From Eubacteriales bacterium (GTDB taxonomy: Bacteria > Bacillota_A > Clostridia > Christensenellales > Aristaeellaceae): a stretch of 8,447 nucleotides of DNA. The notes under the pieces were generated by a model. That model made no database searches. It had not been told where the DNA came from and saw only the letters and a program-made list of their open reading frames with translations. Where the stretch lies: positions 1 through 8,447 of the forward strand of contig JAUMYC010000108.1 of the NCBI GenBank assembly GCA_030528845.1. The letters run 5' to 3'. Shown piece after piece: positions 1 to 8,447 of the stretch (positions within the stretch are counted from its first letter, which is position 1; every line of letters begins with the position of its first letter). Made by a program: the position numbers and the translations under genes.

Positions 1-2734
<2,734 letters not shown>

Positions 2735-2756
2735 CGCCGCGATATTATAACGCGTA

Positions 2757-2800
2757 AAAGGGCGGGGCGCTGCGCGCTCCGCCCTTTCTCTCTTGTCTTT
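2757..2800 (+). terminator. Intrinsic terminator after the single-chain beta-galactosidase gene
   Basis: The arms at 2757-2770 and 2774-2787 pair over 14 bp with one G-U wobble and a 3-nt loop (TGC). A pyrimidine tract follows (CTCTCTTGTCTTT). It begins 22 nt after the stop codon, where a rho-independent terminator would be expected. The tract after the stem is C/T mixed rather than a pure T run, so termination may be incomplete. It should separate this gene transcriptionally from lacLM. Confidence 0.85.
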
Positions 2801-2821
2801 CCTGTATATTTCTGTTATCAT
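2793..2821 (+). promoter_or_regulatory. Candidate sigma-70-type promoter for lacLM
   Basis: A -35-like TTGTCT (2793-2798, 4/6 to consensus) and a -10-like TATCAT (2816-2821, 5/6) are separated by 17 nt, inside the only intergenic gap upstream of lacL. Transcription would start near 2828 and give a leader of about 70 nt. The -35 overlaps the tail of the preceding terminator. An alternative -10-like TATATT lies at 2805-2810. The assignment rests on consensus matching only. Confidence 0.4.
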
Positions 2822-2835
2822 TTTCAGCAGGAGGA

Positions 2836-2882
2836 TCGCGCGCGAGCGCGACAGGGAATTCTCTCGGCCCGCAAAAAGGGCC
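2836..2882 (+). promoter_or_regulatory. lacL leader with two small hairpins before the ribosome binding site
   Basis: Between the candidate promoter and the lacL ribosome binding site are two inverted repeats. One is a 6-bp TCGCGC/GCGCGA stem closing a GCGA tetraloop (2836-2851). The other is a 5-bp GGCCC/GGGCC stem with a 7-nt A-rich loop (2866-2882), ending two nucleotides before GAAAGGAG. An AGGAGG without a nearby ATG lies at 2829-2834. The hairpins could stabilise the mRNA or affect ribosome access, but they are short and may be incidental in GC-rich DNA. No known riboswitch class is recognised. Confidence 0.3.
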
Positions 2883-2884
2883 TG

Positions 2885-2891
2885 AAAGGAG
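2885..2891 (+). promoter_or_regulatory. Ribosome binding site of lacL
   Basis: AAAGGAG ends 6 nt before the ATG at 2898. This supports that start, as does the LacL-typical N-terminus that begins there (MQPDIRWLDDPQVF). Confidence 0.85.
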
Positions 2892-2897
2892 CACAAT

Positions 2898-4772
2898 ATG
2901 CAACCGGATATCAGATGGCTGGACGATCCGCAGGTGTTTCAGGTGAACCGCCTTCCGGCGCACAGCGACCATACCGCCTTTGCGGGCGAAGAGGACCTCG
3001 CTGCGGGAAAGAGCGCCCTCGCGCAGTGCCTCGACGGCACGTGGAAGTTCGCATGGTCGCCCAACGCCGCGCAGCGCCCGGCGGAGTTTTATCGCCCGGG
3101 CTATGATCTTTCCTCCTTTGGGGAGATCGCCGTGCCCATGCATATGGAGATCGCCGGCTACGACCGCATCCACTATATCAACACCATGTATCCGTGGGAG
3201 GGCCAGATCTTCCGCCGCCCCGCGCACACCTTTATCACCGGCGAAATGCCCGGCCAGTTCTCCGGGGCGGAATATAACCCCGTCGGCTCGTATGTGCGCG
3301 AGTTTGATCTGGACGAAGGCCTGAAAGGCAAGAAGGTCGTCGTACGCTTCGAGGGCGTTGAGCAGGCCATGTACGTCTTCTGCAACGGCGCGTTCATCGG
3401 CTACAGCGAGGACAGCTTCACCCCGGCGGAATTCGATCTGACCGACGTCATCCGAGAAAAGGGCAACGTGCTGTGCGTGGAAGTGCATAAGCGCTCCACC
3501 GCCGCGTGGCTTGAGGATCAGGATTTCTTCCGCTTCTCCGGCATCTTCCGCAGCGTCTGGCTCTACGGGCAGCCGGAGAACCATATTCAGGATATGTTCA
3601 TCCACCCCGAGGTCGATCTGCAGACGCGCAGCGGCTGCGTGGGCATGGAGTTGAAAATGAGCGGCGGCAGCGGCAGGGTCGGCGTTGTCATCCGCAAGGG
3701 TGAAAAAATCTTCGCCGAAAAAGAATATGCAGCCGCAGGCGAGCTTTCCTTCCGCATCGACATGCCCGAGGCAGTCGAGCTTTGGGCGAACGGAAACCCC
3801 GCGCTCTATACCATCGAGATGCGCGTGTACGACGCAAGCGGCGCGCTGTGCGAGATCGTGCCGTGGAACTTCGGCTTCCGAAAGATCGAGCTCAAGGACG
3901 GCGTGATGCTCTACAACGGCGAGCGCCTGATCATCAAGGGCGTGAACCGGCACGAATGGAACGCGCACACCGGGCGCGTCGTCACCGAGGAAGACGAAAT
4001 CTGGGACGTCGAATGCTTCCATCGCAACAACATCAACTCCGTGCGCACCTGCCATTATCCCGACAGGCTTTCGTGGTACAGGCTGTGTGACGAGCAGGGC
4101 ATCTATATGATGGCGGAGAGCAACCTCGAGACCCACGGCTCCTGGCAGAAGCAGGGCGCGATCGAGCCCTCCTGGAACGTGCCGGGCAGCTGCAGCGCGT
4201 GGGAAGGCGCTGTGATGGACCGCATGATCTCCAATTTTGAGACGTTCAAAAACCACACCAGCGTGATCTTCTGGTCGCTGGGCAACGAATCCTTCGCCGG
4301 CGAGGTACTCGTGAAGGCGAATGAATATTTCAAACAGGCCGACCCGACCCGCCTCGTACACTATGAGGGCGTGTATAACGACCGGCCCTACACCGACCGC
4401 ATCTCCGATATGGAGAGCCAGATGTACTCCACGCCAGAGGATATCGCCGAATACCTTGAAAACGAGCCGAAAAAGCCGTTTATCCTATGCGAATTCATGC
4501 ACGACATGGGCAATTCCCTCGGCGGGTTCGATTCCTATATGGATCTGTTCCGCTACAAAATGTATCAGGGCGGCTATATCTGGGATTATATCGATCAGGC
4601 ACTCTTCGTGCGCGACGAAGTGACGGGAGAAGAAGTGCTGCGCTACGGCGGCGATTTCGACGACCGCCCCGCGGATTACGAATTCTCCGGCAACGGCATC
4701 GTCTTTGCCGATCGCACCGAAAAACCCGCCATGCAGGAGGTTAGATATTTCTATGGCAAGCAGTATGAATAA
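2898..4772 (+). CDS. lacL: Beta-galactosidase large subunit LacL (GH2)
   Basis: Large catalytic subunit of a heterodimeric beta-galactosidase that splits lactose into glucose and galactose in the cytoplasm. At 624 residues it matches LacL of lactobacilli and Leuconostoc (about 626), and it lacks the C-terminal third of LacZ. The N-terminus (NRLPAHSDH, YPWEGQIFRRPA) and the sugar-binding domain (KFEGVEQAMYV-type motif, EDSFTPAEFDLT, WLEDQDFFRFSGIFR) closely resemble what I recall of LacL. TIM-barrel landmarks are H352 in GVNRHEWN, CHYP, NLETHG, acid/base E464 in LGNES (4287-4289), nucleophile E532 in CEFMHDMGN (4491-4493), and IWDYIDQ with the W568-equivalent Trp. FSGNG preserves the F601/N604 sodium-site pattern of E. 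coli. The protein stops just after KPAMQEVRYFY, the end of the barrel, and lacM continues from there with a 20-nt overlap. All catalytic residues are intact, which argues against a pseudogene. Confidence 0.93.
   Translation: MQPDIRWLDDPQVFQVNRLPAHSDHTAFAGEEDLAAGKSALAQCLDGTWKFAWSPNAAQRPAEFYRPGYDLSSFGEIAVPMHMEIAGYDRIHYINTMYPWEGQIFRRPAHTFITGEMPGQFSGAEYNPVGSYVREFDLDEGLKGKKVVVRFEGVEQAMYVFCNGAFIGYSEDSFTPAEFDLTDVIREKGNVLCVEVHKRSTAAWLEDQDFFRFSGIFRSVWLYGQPENHIQDMFIHPEVDLQTRSGCVGMELKMSGGSGRVGVVIRKGEKIFAEKEYAAAGELSFRIDMPEAVELWANGNPALYTIEMRVYDASGALCEIVPWNFGFRKIELKDGVMLYNGERLIIKGVNRHEWNAHTGRVVTEEDEIWDVECFHRNNINSVRTCHYPDRLSWYRLCDEQGIYMMAESNLETHGSWQKQGAIEPSWNVPGSCSAWEGAVMDRMISNFETFKNHTSVIFWSLGNESFAGEVLVKANEYFKQADPTRLVHYEGVYNDRPYTDRISDMESQMYSTPEDIAEYLENEPKKPFILCEFMHDMGNSLGGFDSYMDLFRYKMYQGGYIWDYIDQALFVRDEVTGEEVLRYGGDFDDRPADYEFSGNGIVFADRTEKPAMQEVRYFYGKQYE
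4735..4740 (+). promoter_or_regulatory. Ribosome binding site of lacM, inside lacL
   Basis: A perfect AGGAGG sits within the lacL codons for Gln-Glu-Val, 12 nt before the ATG at 4753 and 24 nt before the in-frame ATG at 4765. The spacing favours 4753 although it is on the long side. Its presence supports independent, coupled translation of lacM rather than a chance frameshift. Confidence 0.7.
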
Positions 4773-5706
4773 AGTGCAGGTCGTCTTTGGCGACGTCACG
4801 CTGGGCGTGCGCGGCGAAGGCTTTCATGCCATCTTCAATTACGCCACCGGCGGTCTGGAATCGCTGAACGTCGGCGGCAGGGAATGGCTCTATCGCACGA
4901 TGAAGCCCACCTACTGGCGCGCGCTGACCGACAACGACCGCGGCTGCGGCTTCCATCTGCGCTCCGGCGTTTGGCTCGCGGCAGACCAGTTTCAGAAGAA
5001 CACAGGCGTGGACGTAGAGATGGACGGCGCGCCCGTCACGGCGCTGCGCGGCCCGGAGAATAACTGCTGGACCGGCGCGGAACAGGCTGAAAAGATCGCC
5101 ATCACCTTCCATTACGAAACGCAGACCGTGCCCGCGGCGCAGACGCACGTCACCTATACCGTGGACGCGCAGAAGATCCGCGTCGAAGCGGAATATGAAG
5201 GAAAAGAGGGCCTGCCGCAGCTGCCGTGCTTTGGCATGCGCATGGTCATGCCCACGAAGGCGACCGGCTTTACCTACGAAGGTCTCTCCGGAGAGACCTA
5301 TCCCGACCGCAAAAAGGGCGGCGTGCCGGGCGTATACAGCGTGGAAGGCCTGCCGGTCACGAAGTATATCGTGCCGCAGGAATGCGGCCTGCACGCCGAC
5401 AGCCGCTGGGTGGAGATCACCCGCGCAACGGCGCAGGACAACTCCTGCCCGGTCTGCGAGCCCTACAGCCTGAAGGTGTCCATGGCGCAGGAGCCGTTCA
5501 TGTTCTCCTGCCTGCCGTACACCTGCCATGAGCTGGAAAACGCGACCCACCACGAGGAACTGCCCCCGGCAAGGCGCACGGTGCTCTGCGTATACGGCGC
5601 GATGCGCGGCGTGGGCGGCATTAACTCCTGGGGCGCGGACGTCGAGGCGAAATATCACATCGACGCGCAGGGGAAGATCCGCTTCGCCTTCGATATCTGC
5701 ATGTAA
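4753..5706 (+). CDS. lacM: Beta-galactosidase small subunit LacM
   Basis: Small subunit of the heterodimeric beta-galactosidase, equivalent to the C-terminal beta-sandwich (Bgal_small) domain of LacZ. It completes the LacL active site. From the ATG at 4753 it is 317 residues, close to LacM of lactobacilli (about 318-321). Characteristic segments are VVFGDVTLGVRG, GGLESL, TYWRALTDNDRG, GLSGETYPDR, GLPVTKY, FSCLPYTCHELENATH, LPPARRTVLCV and GVGGINSWGADV. The Trp in the last (residue 293, codon 5629-5631) aligns with E. coli LacZ Trp999, which stacks on the aglycone. The start at 4753 is preferred because it lies closest to the AGGAGG at 4735. It overlaps lacL by 20 nt, and lactobacillal lacL/lacM also overlap by a similar amount. 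A second in-frame ATG at 4765 would give an 8-nt overlap. The frame is also open upstream of 4753, but that part only mirrors lacL codons. Confidence 0.92.
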   Translation: MASSMNKVQVVFGDVTLGVRGEGFHAIFNYATGGLESLNVGGREWLYRTMKPTYWRALTDNDRGCGFHLRSGVWLAADQFQKNTGVDVEMDGAPVTALRGPENNCWTGAEQAEKIAITFHYETQTVPAAQTHVTYTVDAQKIRVEAEYEGKEGLPQLPCFGMRMVMPTKATGFTYEGLSGETYPDRKKGGVPGVYSVEGLPVTKYIVPQECGLHADSRWVEITRATAQDNSCPVCEPYSLKVSMAQEPFMFSCLPYTCHELENATHHEELPPARRTVLCVYGAMRGVGGINSWGADVEAKYHIDAQGKIRFAFDICM

Positions 5707-5721
5707 AAACGACAAAAAATA

Positions 5722-5753
5722 AAAAAGAGAGGGAGTTTTCTCCCTCTCTTTTT
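5722..5753. terminator. Bidirectional intrinsic terminator between convergent operons
   Basis: A perfect 14-bp stem (5722-5735 with 5740-5753) closes a TTTT loop. The outer part of the stem is A5/T5. On the + strand it follows lacM by 15 nt. On the - strand it follows the stop codon of the PLC-like gene (5756-5758) by 2 nt and is followed by a long T-rich tract, from the A-rich run at 5704-5721. It can therefore serve lacLM and the convergent operon alike. Confidence 0.9.
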
Positions 5754-5755
5754 GT

Positions 5756-6469
5756 CTATACAGCAATATTCTGCCTGATCCCGCGTACGATCTGCCCGGT
5801 GGTCTCCCGAAGATAGCCTTCGTATTCCTCCTGTGTGAAAAAGAGCAGCGACGGGCGCGGGAGATCCGGCTCCGCCTCCGGGATCATCACGCGCACCTTG
5901 CGCGCGACTGCGTCGGGCGGGAAATGGGGGAGGTAATCCGGAAAGGAGCGCAGCGGCCGCAGGATAGCGCAGTAACAGCTCTGCGGGTGCGCGCGGGTAT
6001 ATTCCTGCTCAAAATAAAGGATGTCGGCAAAAACGGTCGGCCTTCCGAAAACCTGCTTGAGCATATCGAAGCTGAGCGCATGGCCTGCAAGCGCGGCGGC
6101 ATGCTCAGGCGAGCGCAGCAGTCGCGCAAAGCACTGCTCCAAGCGCGCTTCGTCGCGCAGAAAGAGCATGAAGAGCCGGTCGGCCATCAAATGCGCGTAA
6201 TAGCCCAGCAGAAACGAGCGCTCTTCCTCGCCTGCAAAGCGTCGGCCGGAGAAGTGCTCGGCCAGAAAGGCCTCGGCGTCGGCGCTGGTCTTCTTTTCGC
6301 CGCGCATGTAGTGCGTGACCTCGCGCGGGGGAGTGAAGGTGCTCCAGTCCTCGTTTTCGAGATTACAGTCCGGCATGATGCTGCCCACGGCAAAGCCGCG
6401 CCTGCTCAGCTGCGGCAGGCTCTGCAGCACGAGGTCCGCGATCGTGCAATGCGTGATCCAGTTTGCCAT
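5756..6469 (-). CDS. Zinc-dependent phospholipase C-like protein
   Basis: A 237-residue protein resembling the Zn-dependent phospholipase C family (Pfam Zn_dep_PLPC type). Members bind two or three zinc ions through spaced His and Asp residues and, where characterised, cleave phospholipid head groups. Visible candidate ligands are H7 in WITHCTIADLVL, D34 in GSIMPD, H53 in VTHYMRG, and H93/D97 in LLGYYAHLMADRLF. The second half is less typical and ends RQNIAV. No signal peptide is visible, unlike the secreted Bacillus and Clostridium enzymes, and the mature N-terminal Trp ligand of those is not available here (Trp is residue 4), so it may be cytoplasmic. The start is supported by AGGAGG at 6480-6485, 10 nt upstream. 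It lies 18 nt after the histidine kinase stop, so the two are probably co-transcribed. Lipase activity is not assured: the fold is shared by many uncharacterised hydrolases. Confidence 0.75.
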   Translation of the reverse strand: MANWITHCTIADLVLQSLPQLSRRGFAVGSIMPDCNLENEDWSTFTPPREVTHYMRGEKKTSADAEAFLAEHFSGRRFAGEEERSFLLGYYAHLMADRLFMLFLRDEARLEQCFARLLRSPEHAAALAGHALSFDMLKQVFGRPTVFADILYFEQEYTRAHPQSCYCAILRPLRSFPDYLPHFPPDAVARKVRVMIPEAEPDLPRPSLLFFTQEEYEGYLRETTGQIVRGIRQNIAV

Positions 6470-6479
6470 CTCCCGTTCG

Positions 6480-6485
6480 CCTCCT
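6480..6485 (-). promoter_or_regulatory. Ribosome binding site of the PLC-like gene
   Basis: AGGAGG on the minus strand lies in the 18-nt gap after the histidine kinase stop codon (6488-6490), 10 nt before the ATG at 6467-6469. It fixes the start of the downstream gene and suggests translation at a good rate from the shared mRNA. Confidence 0.75.
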
Positions 6486-6487
6486 CG

Positions 6488-8281
6488 TTATGCGATGGGC
6501 TTGTTCAGGGGAAGGGTGAAGCAGAAGGTGGAGCCCTTGCCCTCTTCGCTGCGCAGGGTCAGGTCGCTGCCCAGCCGCTGCAGCATCTCCTTGGCGATGG
6601 AAAGGCCCAGGCCGCTGCCCTTGGTGGTGTGCGCCTTGTCGGCCTTGTAGAAGCGGTCGAAGACATGGGCCTGATCCTCGGGCGAAATGCCGATGCCGGT
6701 GTCGCTGACGGAGACCCAAAGCCTGTCGCCCTGTACGCTGGAATTGAGCGTGACCGTGCCGCCCTCGGGGGTGTACTTGATGGCGTTATCCAGCAAAATG
6801 ACCAGCACCTCTTCCACGCGGTCCGCATTGGACCAGACGACCGGGCTCTGCTCCGGGTCGAAGGTGAGGCGGAAGGAGAGGTCGTGATCCTCAGCGGTGG
6901 AGCGGTATTTTTCCTGCAGGTCGGCAAACATGACGGACATGCGCACGGGCGAGATCTCCATGGCGAGCGTGCCGCTCTGCAGGCGGCTGAGCTCCATCAG
7001 GTCGTTGATCAGGCGGCTCAGGCGCATGGTCTCGCGCAGGATGATATCCAGATAGCGCTGGCGAGCCTCTTCGGATTTGACGAGCCCATCGCGCATGGGC
7101 TCGACGAGGCCGCGCATAGCAGTCAGCGGCGTGCGCAGCTCGTGCGAGACGTTCGCCACGAACTCGCGCCGCGTCTTCTCAAGCAGCTCCATGCTGGTGA
7201 TGTCGCTCACAAGGCCGACGGCCCCGGCGACGGAGCCGTATTCATTGCGAAGCGGCGTGACGCGGATCTTCAGGACGCGCTCATGCAGCTCGAGCGTGCG
7301 CTCCTGCGGAGAGGAGCCGGCAAGCACGTCGTCGATATCGTCCCAGACCTCCGGGAAGGGGATCAGCCCGAGACGACGGGAATTGAGCGTGCCGTCGGAA
7401 AGCGCGCGGCTGCCCGCAAATAGGCGCGCGAGCGCTGTGTTCGTGTGCGTGACCTCGCCGCTGATGTCCACCGCGATGATGCCCTCGCTCAGGCCGTCGA
7501 TCATATCGCGCAGGCGGTTGCGCTCGAGAGTGAGGTCGGAGATCGTGCCGGAGAGCTCTCTTGCAAGGAAGTTGAGCGAGCGCGCCAGCTCGCCGATCTC
7601 GCCGCCCTGGTCGCTGTCCGCGCGCTCGGAAAACGAGCCGCCCGCAATGGAAATGGCGACCTTGTTCATCTGGCGCAGGGGCTTCGATATGCGTTTTGCC
7701 AGCACATAAGAGATCACGCCGATGATCGGCAGGACGAGGAGCGTGGAGAGGATGAGCGCGCCGTTCATACTGCCCATGGCGGCGAGGATCTCGACCATCG
7801 GGACCATCAGCACGACCGCGCAGATAAATTCGCCGGCCTGCCCGTATACGGGAGTGCCCACCATGACGACGCTTGCGCGCACCATCTGCATTCGGCGCGG
7901 CGTGGTGACGGTCTCGCCCAGCATGATGGAATCGAATTCCTTCTCGATGAGCCGGTAGTATTCTTCCGTGATGCCGGGCGAGGCGAACATGACCTCTCCC
8001 TGAGCGTCAAGCACGAGCGCGTAGGCGCCCAAAAGGTTTTCGTTTGTGCCCGTGCTGGCTGCGATCACCCGCTGCAGCGTGGCGCTGTCCACGGCCTGCT
8101 CCTCGTGCAGACGCACAAGTTCGCCCAAAGCCTTGGCTTTGGGCGTCAGTTCGTTTTCGCGCAGCTGGGTAAAGAGCGTCTGCGAAAGAATGCTGAAGGT
8201 GACGGTGGTGAATACGGCCGTGAGCAGCACGCCGAGCGCGACGATCATGAAGATGCGCCGGAGCAGGTAGCTGCTGTTCAT
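6488..8281 (-). CDS. Membrane sensor histidine kinase, PhoR/WalK type (HAMP-PAS-HisKA-HATPase)
   Basis: A 597-residue sensor kinase that would autophosphorylate and pass phosphate to the response regulator encoded just upstream. A first membrane helix spans about residues 10-32, followed by an extracytoplasmic sensor region of about 135 residues and a second helix at about 173-196. A HAMP linker follows (KRISKPLRQMN, about 197-248), then a PAS domain (about 253-360, DMIDGLSEGIIAVD), and a HisKA domain with the phosphoacceptor H380 in FVANVSHELRTP (codon 7142-7144). The HATPase domain has the N box LLDNAIKYTP (N499), G1 DTGIGI (D527), F box FDRFYKAD and G2 GSGLGL (555-560). The architecture matches PhoR/WalK kinases of Bacillota. 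The signal is unknown, so no gene symbol is assigned. The start ATG overlaps the regulator's TGA stop as ATGA, implying translational coupling; only a weak GAGGT precedes it. All key kinase motifs are intact. Confidence 0.93.
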   Translation of the reverse strand: MNSSYLLRRIFMIVALGVLLTAVFTTVTFSILSQTLFTQLRENELTPKAKALGELVRLHEEQAVDSATLQRVIAASTGTNENLLGAYALVLDAQGEVMFASPGITEEYYRLIEKEFDSIMLGETVTTPRRMQMVRASVVMVGTPVYGQAGEFICAVVLMVPMVEILAAMGSMNGALILSTLLVLPIIGVISYVLAKRISKPLRQMNKVAISIAGGSFSERADSDQGGEIGELARSLNFLARELSGTISDLTLERNRLRDMIDGLSEGIIAVDISGEVTHTNTALARLFAGSRALSDGTLNSRRLGLIPFPEVWDDIDDVLAGSSPQERTLELHERVLKIRVTPLRNEYGSVAGAVGLVSDITSMELLEKTRREFVANVSHELRTPLTAMRGLVEPMRDGLVKSEEARQRYLDIILRETMRLSRLINDLMELSRLQSGTLAMEISPVRMSVMFADLQEKYRSTAEDHDLSFRLTFDPEQSPVVWSNADRVEEVLVILLDNAIKYTPEGGTVTLNSSVQGDRLWVSVSDTGIGISPEDQAHVFDRFYKADKAHTTKGSGLGLSIAKEMLQRLGSDLTLRSEEGKGSTFCFTLPLNKPIA

Positions 8282-8447
8282 TGCTGTACCTCGAATTTAT
8301 AGCCCACGCCGTACACTGTCTTCAGGCTCCACGGCACGCCTTCCTGCGGCAGCTTCTGGCGGATGCGCTTGATGTGCGTGTCCACGGTGCGCGTGTCGCC
8401 GAAGAAATCGTAGCCCCAGACGTGAGAGAGGATCTGCTCGCGGCTGA
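8278..8447 (-). CDS. OmpR/PhoB-family response regulator, C-terminal fragment
   Basis: Only the last 55 residues are in the window; the receiver domain and the first part of the DNA-binding domain lie beyond the right edge. The visible part is the end of a Trans_reg_C winged helix: SREQILSHVWGYDF, then the recognition-helix region TRTVDTHIKRIRQKL, and the terminal hairpin TVYGVGYKFE. These are hallmarks of OmpR/PhoB-type transcription factors. It is the cognate partner of the adjacent kinase, judged from the ATGA overlap (8278-8281) and shared strand. Target genes cannot be read from this fragment. PhoP/PhoB or WalR would be typical relatives, but the evidence does not choose among them. Confidence 0.92.
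   Translation of the reverse strand, partial: SREQILSHVWGYDFFGDTRTVDTHIKRIRQKLPQEGVPWSLKTVYGVGYKFEVQQ

Noticed and set aside
2745..4361. 538-codon open frame on the minus strand opposite lacL
   Set aside because: It lies antisense to a clear GH2 gene. Its composition (runs of Ala, His, Asp, Val, Arg) is typical of the complement of GC-rich codons. No recognisable domain was seen, and its stop falls within the terminator region.
4700..4772. lacL/lacM as a frameshifted lacZ pseudogene or a programmed frameshift
   Set aside because: Both halves match LacL and LacM in length and sequence features, an AGGAGG precedes the lacM start, and no slippery heptamer was seen at the junction. A sequencing error cannot be fully excluded without reads.
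4741..5766. 341-codon open frame on the minus strand opposite lacM
   Set aside because: It is antisense to lacM, would start on the far side of a strong terminator, and shows no family motifs. It is explained by GC-rich codon bias.
5924..7423. 499-codon open frame on the plus strand opposite the PLC-like and kinase genes
   Set aside because: It runs antisense across two well-supported genes and their junction, and has no domain signature. The same reasoning covers the plus-strand open frame at 7445-8302 opposite the kinase.

Overview
The window reads as a chromosomal segment of a GC-rich, low-repeat bacterium. The most likely source is a member of the Bacillota (a Clostridia-type anaerobe). 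Three features point that way: strong AGGAGG-type ribosome binding sites, a PhoPR/WalRK-style two-component system, and a small zinc-dependent phospholipase C-like protein of a kind familiar from that group. The placement is inference from gene content, because no rRNA or other marker is present. No mobile element, CRISPR array, tRNA or phage gene was seen, and codon and base usage look uniform throughout.

The left two thirds (1-5706, + strand) is a lactose/galactoside-hydrolysis region holding two different GH2 beta-galactosidase systems in tandem. The first (to 2734) is a single-chain LacZ/EbgA-type enzyme whose N-terminus lies outside the window. It ends at a strong intrinsic terminator (2757-2800). 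The second is a split, two-gene enzyme: lacL (2898-4772) carries the sugar-binding, immunoglobulin-like and TIM-barrel domains with both catalytic glutamates, and lacM (4753-5706) carries the C-terminal beta-sandwich. The two genes overlap by 20 nt, and the lacM ribosome binding site lies inside lacL. This matches the heterodimeric LacLM beta-galactosidase known from lactobacilli and Leuconostoc, not a broken lacZ. lacL has its own leader (2735-2897) with a promoter-like element, two small hairpins and a good ribosome binding site.

A perfect 14-bp hairpin with A/T tracts on both sides (5722-5753) separates this block from a convergent minus-strand operon. Read in transcription order, that operon has three genes: the C-terminus of an OmpR/PhoB-family response regulator (8447 to 8278, cut by the window edge); a 597-residue membrane histidine kinase with HAMP, PAS, HisKA and HATPase domains (8281 to 6488, ATGA overlap with the regulator); and, after 18 nt, a 237-residue zinc-dependent phospholipase C-like protein (6469 to 5756). 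Tight spacing implies co-expression of all three.

The points most worth a second look are the LacLM-type split outside its textbook hosts, the pairing of that split enzyme with a single-chain GH2 enzyme that differs at the position of E. coli Trp999, and the coupling of a signal-peptide-less PLC-like protein to a PhoPR-type system. I found no convincing evidence of a wholly new type of system.
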